Counted from the first letter of the stretch, positions 18,506 to 27,514 are shown. The stretch: DNA of 64,000 nucleotides from Desulfatibacillum sp. (GCA_020725555.1 DYEU01000018.1:143113-207112), one strand, 5' to 3'. Notes: a model not told the origin generated them from the letters alone. Numbers and translations are program-made.

Positions 18506-19249
18506 TTGCCCCGACCGCGCAAATGCCGCTTCGTGGAGGGGGTGCCTGCGGTTCGGCTCTTCAAGCCGCAGGGCATCCCCGCCCGCCAGCTGCCGGAGAT
18601 TTACCTCTTGCTCGAGGGGTTCGAGGCCCTGAGGCTTTCCGACCTCGAGGGGCTGCGTCAGGAAGAGGCCGCCGCGCGCATGCGGGTTTCCCGGCAAACC
18701 TTCGGCCGCTTGCTGGCCGAGGCCCGGCGGGCGGTCGCCGAAGCCCTGGTGAAAGGGCACTGCCTGCGGATCGAGGGCGGCCGGGTGCGGACCGCCGCCG
18801 GGGCGGGGGACCTTCCGGAAACGGCTCCCTCCGCGGAATCCGGCTGCGAGGGAAGCCCGCCAGGAGGCGCCATGAAGGAACGGATCGCAGTCAGCAGCGA
18901 GGGGCGCGACCTCGACAGCCGGGTCGACCCCCGGTTCGGCCGGGCGGCCGGTTTTTTGGTGATCGACCCCGAGACGCTTTCCTTCGAACATTTGGACAAC
19001 CGCGGCGCCCGGAGCATGGGCCAGGGTGCCGGCATCCAGGCCGCGGAGCTCCTTGCGCGGCACGGGGTGACGGTCGTCCTCACGGGCTACGTCGGCCCGA
19101 AAGCCTACCAGGCCCTGGCCGCCGCCGGAATCCGCATCGGCCAGGACCTTGAGGAGTGTACCGTGCGCGAGGCGGTCGAGCGCTACCGGGAAGGCCGCGT
19201 CCGGCTGGCCGAGGGACCCCATCGCCCGCCGGCCGGGGGCCGCCCGTGA
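18506..19249 (+). CDS. DUF134 domain fused to NifX/NafY-type (dinitrogenase iron-molybdenum cofactor) domain (TTG start)
   Basis: (M)PRPRKCRFVEGVPAVRLFKPQG...VSRQTFGRLLAEAR..., then MKERIAVSSEGRDLDSRVDPRFGRAAGFLVID...GAGIQAAELLARHGVTVVLTGYVGPKAYQAL. GGAG precedes TTG. Confidence 0.85.
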   Translation: MPRPRKCRFVEGVPAVRLFKPQGIPARQLPEIYLLLEGFEALRLSDLEGLRQEEAAARMRVSRQTFGRLLAEARRAVAEALVKGHCLRIEGGRVRTAAGAGDLPETAPSAESGCEGSPPGGAMKERIAVSSEGRDLDSRVDPRFGRAAGFLVIDPETLSFEHLDNRGARSMGQGAGIQAAELLARHGVTVVLTGYVGPKAYQALAAAGIRIGQDLEECTVREAVERYREGRVRLAEGPHRPPAGGRP

Positions 19250-20139
19250 TCGTCGCCGTCGCCAGCGGCAAGGGCGGGACCGGCAAGACCACGGTCGCCT
19301 CCTGCCTCGCCTGGGTCTGGAAGGGGCCCGTGCTCGCCGTCGACCTCGACGTCGAGGAGCCCAACCTGCATCTTTTCCTCAAGCCCCGCCTCGACGGCCG
19401 GCGGCCGGCGGCGCTCGAGGTGCCGATCGCCGACGAGGCCCGCTGCACCTTCTGCGGGGCCTGCGCCGATCTCTGCCAGTTCAAGGCGATCACCGTGCTC
19501 GGCTCGGTGCTGCTGGCCTTCCCGGAGATGTGCCACGGCTGCGGCGGCTGCATCGCCGTCTGCCCGCAGGGAGCCCTCGCACCCGGCAGCCGTGAGTTGG
19601 GCGAGGTGCTCTGGGGACACGCGGGCGGCGGCCGCATCGGGTTCTGCATGGGGCGCCTGCGCGTGGGCGAAGCGCTCAGCCCGCCGCTCATGCGCGCGGT
19701 CATCGCGCAGGCCCGGGAGCTCGCCCTCCCCGCCGGGGCCGACGTCGTGATCGACGCCCCGCCGGGAACGAGCTGCCCGGCCATCCAGGCGGTGTCCCCC
19801 GCCGATCTTATCGTGCTCGTCACCGAGCCCACGCCCTTCGGGTTTCACGATTTCCGTCTCGCCCACGAGGCCTTTCTCCCGCTGGGCAAACCGATGGCCG
19901 TCGTGGTGAACCGGGCCGGCCTCGGCGGGGAGGACCTGCACGGCTACTGCCGGCGGGAAAACCTGCCGATCCTCGCCGAGATCCCGCTCGACCGCCGGAT
20001 TGCCCGCGCCTACGCGAAAGGGGACGTGGTCGCCGCCGCGCTCACCGACCTGCACGCCCTCTTCGAGCGGCTGGCGGACCGCATCGGCGGCGTGGCGGAT
20101 GCCCCGCGCCCCGTGCCGGAGGCCGCCCCCCATGCCTGA
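19246..20139 (+). CDS. MinD/Mrp-family P-loop ATPase with ferredoxin insert (GTG start)
   Basis: VIVAVASGKGGTGKTTVASCLAW..., DLDVEEPNLHLFL, CTFCGACADLCQF, CHGCGGCIAVCPQGA. Confidence 0.92.
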   Translation: MIVAVASGKGGTGKTTVASCLAWVWKGPVLAVDLDVEEPNLHLFLKPRLDGRRPAALEVPIADEARCTFCGACADLCQFKAITVLGSVLLAFPEMCHGCGGCIAVCPQGALAPGSRELGEVLWGHAGGGRIGFCMGRLRVGEALSPPLMRAVIAQARELALPAGADVVIDAPPGTSCPAIQAVSPADLIVLVTEPTPFGFHDFRLAHEAFLPLGKPMAVVVNRAGLGGEDLHGYCRRENLPILAEIPLDRRIARAYAKGDVVAAALTDLHALFERLADRIGGVADAPRPVPEAAPHA

Positions 20140-21019
20140 GCTCCTCGTCATCAGCGGCAAGGGCGGAACGGGCAAGACCTCGCTCACGGCGGCCTTTGCG
20201 CATCTGGCCCGCGAAGCCGTTCTCTGCGACCTCGACGTGGACGCACCCGACCTGCACATCCTGCTGGCACCGGAGATCGAAACCCGCGAGGACTTCATCT
20301 CCGGCCACGAGGCGGTGATCGACCCCGCCGCCTGCACGGGGTGCGGGCAATGCGCCGAACGCTGCCGTTTCGGTGCGGTCGTCGCCGAGGGCGCCGGCTG
20401 CCGCATCGACCCGTTGAAGTGCGAGGGCTGCAAGGTCTGCGTCCATTTCTGCCCCGCGGGGGCGATCGCGTTTCCGGCGCGCCGTTGCGGGGAGTGGTAC
20501 CGCTCCCGCACCCGCTTCGGGCCCCTGGTCCACGCCCGGCTGTTGCCCGGGGCGGAAAACTCCGGACGCCTCGTCGCCCTGTTGCGCGAAAAAGCCCGCG
20601 AGCTCGCCCGCAGCGCGGGGTACCGGCTCATCCTCGCCGACGGCGCCCCGGGCATCGGCTGCCCGGTCATCAGCTCGCTCTCCGGGGTCGATGCCGCCGT
20701 GGTGGTCACCGAGCCCACGCCGTCGGGGATCCACGATCTCGAGCGCGTGATCGGCCTGTGCCGCCACTTCCGCGTCCCGGCGGGCGTGATCGTCAACAAG
20801 GCCGACCTGGCGCCGGAAAACACCGCGTCGCTCAAATCCTGGGGCGCCGCGAACGGGATCGCCTGCCTCGGCGAGCTCGGCTACGACGACCGCTTCACCG
20901 CGGCGATGATCCGGCGGCAGGCGGTCACCGAATGTGGCGACGACGGCCCGGCGGCCGAACTGCGCCGAATCTGGGATCGCATCCAGGAATGGATCACCCG
21001 GCAGGCCCGCGCGGCCTGA
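20132..21019 (+). CDS. MinD/Mrp-family P-loop ATPase with ferredoxin insert
   Basis: MPELLVISGKGGTGKTSLTAAFAHLA..., DLDVDAPDLHILL, CTGCGQCAERCRF, CEGCKVCVHFCPAGA. Confidence 0.92.
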   Translation: MPELLVISGKGGTGKTSLTAAFAHLAREAVLCDLDVDAPDLHILLAPEIETREDFISGHEAVIDPAACTGCGQCAERCRFGAVVAEGAGCRIDPLKCEGCKVCVHFCPAGAIAFPARRCGEWYRSRTRFGPLVHARLLPGAENSGRLVALLREKARELARSAGYRLILADGAPGIGCPVISSLSGVDAAVVVTEPTPSGIHDLERVIGLCRHFRVPAGVIVNKADLAPENTASLKSWGAANGIACLGELGYDDRFTAAMIRRQAVTECGDDGPAAELRRIWDRIQEWITRQARAA

Positions 21020-21055
21020 ATCATGGAATCGCTGTCGGAAAGGAGAACCTCACCC

Positions 21056-21436
21056 ATGAACACGGTCATCGCCGTACCCTCGGAAGCCCCCGGCGGCCTG
21101 GACGCCGCGATCGGGGTCCACTTCGGCCACTGCGAGCTCTACACCCTGGTGACGCTGGACGAGGGGCGCATCCGCGCCGTCGAAATCCTCCCCAACGTGC
21201 CGCACGAGCAGGGCGGGTGCATGGCGCCCGTGAGTCACCTGGCGCAGAACCGCGTGCGCGTGCTGCTGGCCGGCGGCATGGGCATGCGGCCCCTCATGGG
21301 GTTCCAGCAGATGGGCATCCAGGTCTTTCACTGCGGGGAGGCACGCACCGTGGGCGAGGCCGTGGCCGCGTTCAGCGAGGGAAAGCTCCAGGAATTCGCA
21401 AGCCGCCACACCTGCGGCGGCGGGGGGGGCAGATAG
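21056..21436 (+). CDS. NifX/NafY-type (ORP-like) metal-cofactor protein
   Basis: MNTVIAVPSEAPGGLDAAIGVHFGHCELYTLVTL...GGMGMRPLMGFQQMGIQVF. Confidence 0.85.
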   Translation: MNTVIAVPSEAPGGLDAAIGVHFGHCELYTLVTLDEGRIRAVEILPNVPHEQGGCMAPVSHLAQNRVRVLLAGGMGMRPLMGFQQMGIQVFHCGEARTVGEAVAAFSEGKLQEFASRHTCGGGGGR

Positions 21437-21449
21437 AAAGGGGTTCCCC

Positions 21450-21710
21450 GTGCCGATCTACGAAATCCGTTGCCCGGATTGCGGCTTCGAGGGGGAGACG
21501 GTCGTCCGCGCCGTCGGCTCGCCGTTGTCCTGCCCCCGCTGCGGCGGAAACCGCCCGCAAAAGCTCATCTCGGCCTCGAGCCCGCTGAGCGGCGCAAGCC
21601 GCCGGCCGCTTCCCGGCCCCCGCGATCACGGCTGCTGCGGCAGCCGGCCGGCCGATGCCGGTTGCGCAGGCCCCGGCTCCTGCTGCGGGAAAGCCGCCCC
21701 GCGGGGCTGA
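21450..21710 (+). CDS. FmdB-type zinc ribbon protein (GTG start)
   Basis: (M)PIYEIRCPDCGFEGETVVRA...CPRCGGNRPQKLISASSPL; CXXC pairs. Confidence 0.85.
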   Translation: MPIYEIRCPDCGFEGETVVRAVGSPLSCPRCGGNRPQKLISASSPLSGASRRPLPGPRDHGCCGSRPADAGCAGPGSCCGKAAPRG

Positions 21711-21726
21711 ACCCCAAGGAGGGGTC

Positions 21727-22110
21727 GTGAACCGCAAGGCCTGCATCCTGGTCGTCTCCGCCGCAGAGGGCGAGCTCGACGAGTTCTGCCGCGTTCTCGC
21801 GGAGGAATCCGGCTGCGAGATCCTCCGCGTCCCGGACGGGAAAACCGCGCTCGGCGAGGCCCGGAGAAAGACGCCCCGGGCCGTGATCCTCGCCGAGGAG
21901 CTGCTCGACATGCCCGGACTCGAGCTGGTGCGGGCGCTTTTGCCGATCCATGCCTTCATCCACACGGCCGTCATGAGCGACCTGCCCGCCGCGGCGTTTC
22001 ACGAGGCGGCGGAAGGCCTGGGGGTCATGGCCCAGCTCCCCGCCGCCCCCCGCGCCGCCGATGCGCGCCGTTTTCTGGAGCGCCTGCAACGGCTGAGTGC
22101 CGGCGGCTGA
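21727..22110 (+). CDS. Degenerate receiver-like protein (GTG start)
   Basis: (M)NRKACILVVSAAEGELDEFCRVLAEESGCEILRVPDGKTALGEARRKTPRAVILAEELLDMPGLELVRALL; CheY-like pattern without the canonical acidic pair. Confidence 0.6.
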   Translation: MNRKACILVVSAAEGELDEFCRVLAEESGCEILRVPDGKTALGEARRKTPRAVILAEELLDMPGLELVRALLPIHAFIHTAVMSDLPAAAFHEAAEGLGVMAQLPAAPRAADARRFLERLQRLSAGG

Positions 22111-22174
22111 GCGGCACATGCGGCAAGCCAAGCTCTGCGAAGCGGGAAGAACGCATGGGGTGGTGCGCCATTTC

Positions 22175-22191
22175 GTCAAGTGACACTTGAC
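22175..22191. promoter_or_regulatory. Palindrome GTCAAGTG-A-CACTTGAC overlapping a TTGACA -35
   Basis: Perfect 8-bp arms with 1-nt spacer; TTGACA at 22187-22192; TATCCC 17 bp downstream; 63 bp upstream of the MerR ATG. Confidence 0.65.
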
Positions 22192-22254
22192 AAATTGAGA
22201 CAGACGGCCTATCCCCCTTGCCGCACCCCGCTTCCCCTCGCCGCCGGAGAGCGC

Positions 22255-23001
22255 ATGGCCGCCAAGGATCTTCGATCACGGGAAAAGGGGCCCCGCACCG
22301 CGGGCCGTATGAGGATGCGCGAGCTGGTGCGCGCGGCCGGGGTCCCGAAATCGACGATTTTGTTCTACCTTGCCGCGGGCCTTCTCCCCCCGCCCCTGCG
22401 CACGGGGCCGAACAGCGCCTGGTACGACCCGGGGTGCGTCACGCGCATCGCGCTCATCCGGCGGCTGCAACGCCGGGAGCGCCTCTCCCTCGCCGAGATC
22501 GCCGCGCGCCTGCAGGGGGAGAAGAAACGCCGGCTGCCGGGCGTCCCGCCCCGGCCCCCCGGGGAGGCGGAAGCCCCCGCGGCCGCGGCCCCCCGGGAGC
22601 GGGCCTGCGACGCGGCGGCCTTTTCCCGCGCCACGGGGATCTCCCCCGGGCTGCTCGACCGGCTGGTGCGGCGCGGGCTTCTGGTCCCCGGCCGCGACGG
22701 GCGCTTCGCCGCGGCGGACATCGCGGCCGGGTGCGCGCTCGGGGCGCTCCTGGAGGAGGGGTGCGACTGGGAGGATCTCGGGGAATACGCGGATGCGGCG
22801 CAGCGGCTCGCCTTGCTCGAGCAACGGCTGCTCGGAGCCGTGCCGGGGGGGACGGAGGAGGCGCGGCGCTCGGCTTCCGCCCGCCTCACCGCGCTGCGCC
22901 GCCACCTCTTCGTGGACCGGCTGGGAGATCGCCTTTCCCGGCGGCACGAGGCGGCGGCCGGCCGGGACCGCGCTCGCGATGCCGAGCCGTGGCTCGATTG
23001 A
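22255..23001 (+). CDS. MerR-family transcriptional regulator
   Basis: MAAKDLRSREKG...RMRELVRAAGVPKSTILFYLAAGLLPPPLRTGPNSAWYDPGCVTRIALIRRLQRRERLSLAEIAARL. Confidence 0.85.
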   Translation: MAAKDLRSREKGPRTAGRMRMRELVRAAGVPKSTILFYLAAGLLPPPLRTGPNSAWYDPGCVTRIALIRRLQRRERLSLAEIAARLQGEKKRRLPGVPPRPPGEAEAPAAAAPRERACDAAAFSRATGISPGLLDRLVRRGLLVPGRDGRFAAADIAAGCALGALLEEGCDWEDLGEYADAAQRLALLEQRLLGAVPGGTEEARRSASARLTALRRHLFVDRLGDRLSRRHEAAAGRDRARDAEPWLD

Positions 23002-23031
23002 GCCCCTGCGCCGCGCCCCGCGGCGGGCAAA

Positions 23032-23229
23032 TCAGGCCGCGCCGCTCGCGCAGCAGCGCGGGTAGGGGTTGAGCAACGCCTCGTAGCAGCCGCTGCAGAG
23101 GCAGAAACCGCGGCCGCCGATGGCGGCGTGCTCGGGGTCCTTCAGCACCAGGCCGCAGGAGGCGCAGACCGCCGCGCTCTCCGCGGGCTTCGGCTTCGAT
23201 GGCCGCTTCGCGTCAGGGGCTTCGCTCAT
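23032..23229 (-). CDS. Small cysteine-rich (zinc-ribbon-like) protein
   Basis: MSEAPDAKRPSKPKPAESAAVCASCGLVLKDPEHAAIGGRGFCLCSGCYEALLNPYPRCCASGAA; CXXC pairs. Confidence 0.6.
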   Translation of the reverse strand: MSEAPDAKRPSKPKPAESAAVCASCGLVLKDPEHAAIGGRGFCLCSGCYEALLNPYPRCCASGAA

Positions 23230-23355
23230 GGGGGGACACCGTCCTTTTCTTCCGGCTTCCGCGACGGATGCGCATCGCGGGGCCCGCGCCGTCCGGGGCG
23301 ACGCGGCCGCTTAGAGAAAGATCAAAAACCGTGCCTCGCCGCCGGGCGGCGGCCC

Positions 23356-23383
23356 ATTGGAAAGCATTTGCATTGCTTCCAAT
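23356..23383. repeat. Intergenic inverted repeat (hairpin)
   Basis: ATTGGAA-A-GCA/TGC-TTCCAAT arms around TTTGCAT; AT-richer island in a GC-rich region. Confidence 0.45.
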
Positions 23384-23582
23384 AGGTTGCCTTTCAGGAC
23401 GGAAAAACCTGCATCGCCGCCCGGGAGAGGCGATCAATGCAAATCTGTCATTTCAACGCGAAATTTAACACAAAAATGTCATTCCCTTTTGACCGGCGGG
23501 CCGGAATGCGGTAGCGTGGCCGGCATGCGCCGGGCAGCCGCACGGCCCGGAGACGACACCGCCTGCCCGAAGGAGGAAAGCC

Positions 23583-24266
23583 ATGAGCGTCAAGGCCACC
23601 TGGCTCAGCCATGCGTGCTTTCTGATCGAAAGCCCCAAGGCCCGTATCCTGATCGACCCCTTTCTCACCGGCAACCCGCTGGCGCCCGTGAAGGCCGAGG
23701 CGGTCGCCGCGGACTACATCCTCGTCTCCCACGGCCACGGCGACCATGTCGGCGACACGGTGGCCATCGCCCAGCGGACCGGCGCGACCGTGGTCTCGAA
23801 TTTCGAGATCCACAACTGGCTGGCCGCCCAGGGCGTGAAACACCTCCACCCCCAGCACATCGGCGGCGGCTTCGACTACCCCTGGGGGCGGCTCAAGCTC
23901 ACCCTCGCCCTCCACGGCTCGGCCCTCCCCGACGGCTCCTACGGCGGGAACCCCTGCGGTTTCCTGCTCACGCTGGAGGGGTGCACGATCTACCATGCCT
24001 GCGACACGGGGCTCTTCGGCGACATGGCGCTGATCGGCGAGGAGGGGATCGACCTCGCCATTCTCCCGATCGGCGACAACTTCACCATGGGCCCCGACGA
24101 CGCCCTGCGGGCCGTGAAGCTCATCCGGCCCAAGCGCGCCGTCCCGATCCACTACGACACCTTCGAGGTGATCCGGCAGGACCCGGGGGCGTGGGCGAAA
24201 CGGGTGGAGCAGGAGACCGCGACGCGCGTGACGGTGATGAAGCCCGGCGAGACGATCGCGCTCTGA
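23583..24266 (+). CDS. UPF0173-type metal-dependent hydrolase (MBL fold)
   Basis: MSVKATWLSHACFLIESPKARILIDPFLTGNPLAP...VSHGHGDHVGDTV...HACDTGLFGDM...PIHYDTF. Confidence 0.92.
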   Translation: MSVKATWLSHACFLIESPKARILIDPFLTGNPLAPVKAEAVAADYILVSHGHGDHVGDTVAIAQRTGATVVSNFEIHNWLAAQGVKHLHPQHIGGGFDYPWGRLKLTLALHGSALPDGSYGGNPCGFLLTLEGCTIYHACDTGLFGDMALIGEEGIDLAILPIGDNFTMGPDDALRAVKLIRPKRAVPIHYDTFEVIRQDPGAWAKRVEQETATRVTVMKPGETIAL

Positions 24267-24270
24267 GGGT

Positions 24271-26217
24271 TCAGGGCCCTCCCTCGCCGCCTTCCCCCGA
24301 AGCGCCCCGCACCCAGGCGAGGGCCTGCGCCGCGTACTCCCCGGCGTGCGTGCACAGCAGCCAGCGGCGCTGGAGCAGGACGTCGGCGAAGCCCAGCTCC
24401 GGCAGCTCGTCGGCGCGGCCGGCCAGCCGGTCCTGGAACCGCTCGAGGCTCGCGGCCGGAAGCGCCGGGTCGACGAGGAGGCCGTCCACGCCCTCGGCCG
24501 CGAGAAGATCGCGCTCCCCCGGCAGACCCGGCCCCCGCCACCAGAGGACCTGGCGCTCCGTTTCGCCCCGGTAGCGCGGTGCGGGGTCGGCCGTGACGAG
24601 CGTGAACCACACGGCCCGGTTGCCGGGCGCCGGGAACTGAAAGCGCAGCTCGCCGTCCAGGAAATGGGGCCGCCGGAGCCGGAGCGCGGACAACAGCTGC
24701 CGCGTGGGCGGGATCTCCCCGGGTTCGAAAAAGACGACCTCCAGGGGGACGAAGGGGTTGGCCGCGGTCGTGACCGCGAGCGCCCGGTGCACTTCGGCGA
24801 GCGGCGTGCCCGGGGGCACGAGCACCTGGTAGGGATGGGTCAGCCGTGCGGCGAGGCGGCGGATCTCCCCCAGCGGCCGTCCGCGGCGAAGGACGAGCTT
24901 GGCGAGAAAGGAGCCGGCCTCGTAGCGGACCCAGAGATCCCCCGCCTCTTCCGGCCCCCGCGGGGAGTCCCCGATCCGCCAGGCGGGGTCGAGCTCGGGC
25001 GGCGGGAAAAAACAGGCCTGCAGCCGCTGCTCGGCGTAATCCCAGGCGGCGAGCAGCTCCTCGGGCCCGAACCCCGCCGTCCGCGTGACGGTGTAGGGCG
25101 GGTGGGGCTCGTAGGAGAGGCCGAGCTCGCGGCTGCGGGCGCGGAAGGCCGTCCCGGGGAGCACGGAGAGGGGAAAGACCTGGACGTCGTCGTTCAACCC
25201 GTGATCGGCGACGAAGTCCACGCTGCGGCGGAACCCCCGGAGATCGTCTCCCGGCAGGCCGGCGATGAGATCGATGCTGGGGGTGATGCCGCGGGCTTTC
25301 AGCCGCCGCACCCCCGCCAGAAAGCCTCTCAGCCGCGTCGGGCGGCCGATCCGGCGCAGCGCGGCCGGGTTCGTGCTCTGCAGGCCGATTTCAAACCAGC
25401 CGAAGCCGGCCGCGGCCAGGAGATCGGCAAGCTCGTCGTCCACCGCCTCGGCGCGGATTTCGCTGAAGAGCGAGACGCGCCGGCCGGCGTTCAGGCGGGC
25501 GATCGCCTGGAGCATCCCGCGCAGGCCGGGGCGGCAGTTGAGCGAGGGATCGAGCACGTAGATCTCCGGGACCCCCCTTTCGATCGCCCAGGAGACGGCC
25601 GCGAGCACCTTCTCCTCCGCGGCGAAGACCAGATCCTTGCGCGACTTGTTGTAGAAGCAGAACCCGCAGCGGTAGGGGCAGCCGCGCTGGGTTTCGAGGA
25701 GCATCAGGTTTTCGCCCCCCGGGTCGAGCAGCCCGTCCAGATACGGGCTCCCGGCGCGGCGGAAGATCTCGGAGGCGGGCTCGGCCCCCCGCCCCGCGGC
25801 CCAGGCCGCGGGGTCGGCCAGGAGGCGGCGGAACAGCGCCTCGCCCTCCCCGAAGACCAGGAAGTCGGCGCGGCCTTCGTAGAACGCCGCCGTGTCGGGG
25901 GTGATCTCCGGCCCGCCGAGCACGATCTTCGCCCCGGTCCGGCGCCGCACCTCGCCGGCGAGGTACACCGCGCGGTCCCGGCTCCAGCAGTGGACCGTGA
26001 AGCCGAGAATCCCGGGCGCCATCCCCGAGAGCAGCGCGACCAGGGCCGCATCCCCGAGATGCGAGGCGAGCCGTTCGGGGAGGATCTCCACGGCGCCGCC
26101 GCAGCGGCCTTCGGCCGCGGCCTGCTTCAGGCAGGCCGCGGCGAGCGGGATGTTCCCGCTGCGGCGGCCGAGGTTGCGCCGCGGGATGGGGAGTTGAACG
26201 AGGACGGCCTGGGGCAT
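24271..26217 (-). CDS. B12-binding/radical SAM protein
   Basis: MPQAVLVQLPIPRRNLGRRSGNIPLAAACLK...; ETQRGCPYRCGFCFYNKSRK (CxxxCxxC), VLGGPEITPDT cobalamin-binding-type region. Confidence 0.9.
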   Translation of the reverse strand: MPQAVLVQLPIPRRNLGRRSGNIPLAAACLKQAAAEGRCGGAVEILPERLASHLGDAALVALLSGMAPGILGFTVHCWSRDRAVYLAGEVRRRTGAKIVLGGPEITPDTAAFYEGRADFLVFGEGEALFRRLLADPAAWAAGRGAEPASEIFRRAGSPYLDGLLDPGGENLMLLETQRGCPYRCGFCFYNKSRKDLVFAAEEKVLAAVSWAIERGVPEIYVLDPSLNCRPGLRGMLQAIARLNAGRRVSLFSEIRAEAVDDELADLLAAAGFGWFEIGLQSTNPAALRRIGRPTRLRGFLAGVRRLKARGITPSIDLIAGLPGDDLRGFRRSVDFVADHGLNDDVQVFPLSVLPGTAFRARSRELGLSYEPHPPYTVTRTAGFGPEELLAAWDYAEQRLQACFFPPPELDPAWRIGDSPRGPEEAGDLWVRYEAGSFLAKLVLRRGRPLGEIRRLAARLTHPYQVLVPPGTPLAEVHRALAVTTAANPFVPLEVVFFEPGEIPPTRQLLSALRLRRPHFLDGELRFQFPAPGNRAVWFTLVTADPAPRYRGETERQVLWWRGPGLPGERDLLAAEGVDGLLVDPALPAASLERFQDRLAGRADELPELGFADVLLQRRWLLCTHAGEYAAQALAWVRGASGEGGEGGP

Positions 26218-26246
26218 CGGCGGGGGCTGGCGACGGGCCGGCGGCT

Positions 26247-26792
26247 CTACCCGCCGGGGGTCGCGTGCGCATGGAGGCGCACAAGGAGCACGACCTCCCA
26301 GGCGATCACCGCCGCGAAAGCGACGAGGGCCGCGGGCAGGAAGTGCCCCGCCCGGATCCCCAGGCCCGGCAGGATCGCCGGCGAGACGACCACGAAGATC
26401 GCGACCGCAATCCCGGTGAAGAGCACCTTGGCGACGACGAAGGCCAGCGGCCCCCGTGCCAGGAAATGGGCCATGACCGGGTTCATCTCCCAGGCGCCGT
26501 GACCGATGAGGTAGAGCGTGAGCACGGCGTCGATCAGGCTGAGGGCAAGGACCCCCAGCGCCCGGGCCGCGATCCGGGCGTCGTAGCGGTCGAGCAGGGT
26601 GACGCGCCGGCGGTCCTCTTCGCGCCGCAGAAAGCGGCGCCGGCCGCCCTGGAGGCCGCGGAGGAGGGCGGGCAAACCGCCCTTGCGGCGGTCCCGTCCG
26701 GAGCGCCTCTCGCGGCGGGCCTCGCCCGCCCGGCTCGGCTCCGGGGGGGGCGGATCCCCATCGGCGGCAGGGAAAGCGGGGTTCGGGGTCAA
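26247..26792 (-). CDS. DUF5658-like membrane protein
   Basis: RRSGRDRRKGG..., SLIDAVLTLYLIGHGAWEMNPVMAHFL, four predicted TM segments. Confidence 0.7.
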   Translation of the reverse strand: MTPNPAFPAADGDPPPPEPSRAGEARRERRSGRDRRKGGLPALLRGLQGGRRRFLRREEDRRRVTLLDRYDARIAARALGVLALSLIDAVLTLYLIGHGAWEMNPVMAHFLARGPLAFVVAKVLFTGIAVAIFVVVSPAILPGLGIRAGHFLPAALVAFAAVIAWEVVLLVRLHAHATPGG

Positions 26793-26911
26793 CGCCTACC
26801 GGTCGCCGCGCGGGGGCGGCGATGGGTCGTTCGTTTTCGCGGGGCGCATCGGGCCGCGGCGGCGCTTCTTCAGTGTTGACAAGGCTCCGCCCTTCGGTTA
26901 GTGGCCGCGTC

Positions 26912-27514
26912 ATGGAGCCCGACCCGGTCGTCCTCGAAAAGACGGAAGCGCTCGCCGAAACGGCCTTTTTGCGCCTGCTCCGACTCTTTTACCACATCCC
27001 CGGCCAAAACGCACGCTCCTGGGTCATGGCCACGCGCCGCAGGCGGCCGCTCTGCCTCGGCGGCCCCCCCGGAGCGCCCGATGCCGTGGTGATCGCACCC
27101 TTCCACACCGGCCTCCGCCGCCTCGTCCTCACCCGCGAGTACCGCCTCCCGCTCGGCGGGTTCGAAATCGGCTTCCCGGCCGGCCTGGTCGAACCCGCCG
27201 AGACGCTCGAGGAGGCGGCCCGCCGCGAGCTGCGCGAGGAAACCGGTCTGGACGTGCTGCGCTTCACGGCGAAGAGCCCGCTGCTCTTCTCCTCGGCCGG
27301 CATGACCGACGAATCGGTCGTCGTGGTCGCCGTGGAGTGCGCGGGCGAGCCGTGCCGCCGGGGGGGGCTTGCGGCCGATGCCGAGCTGATCGAGGTGCTC
27401 CTCGTTTCGCCCGCCGAAGCCGGGGCCCTCTGCGAAGACGCCTCGCTCTATTTCGACGCCAAGGCCTGGCTCATCGCCAGGCGCTTCGCCGCAACCGGCA
27501 GGCTCGAACTCTGA
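26912..27514 (+). CDS. NUDIX hydrolase
   Basis: MEPDPVVLEKTEALAET...; GLVEPAETLEEAARRELREETGL Nudix box. Confidence 0.92.
   Translation: MEPDPVVLEKTEALAETAFLRLLRLFYHIPGQNARSWVMATRRRRPLCLGGPPGAPDAVVIAPFHTGLRRLVLTREYRLPLGGFEIGFPAGLVEPAETLEEAARRELREETGLDVLRFTAKSPLLFSSAGMTDESVVVVAVECAGEPCRRGGLAADAELIEVLLVSPAEAGALCEDASLYFDAKAWLIARRFAATGRLEL

Noticed and set aside
22180-22254. N-terminal extension of the MerR protein from the GTG at 22180
   Set aside because: This start lies within the palindromic promoter element; ATG 22255 has a better RBS and matches the domain start.
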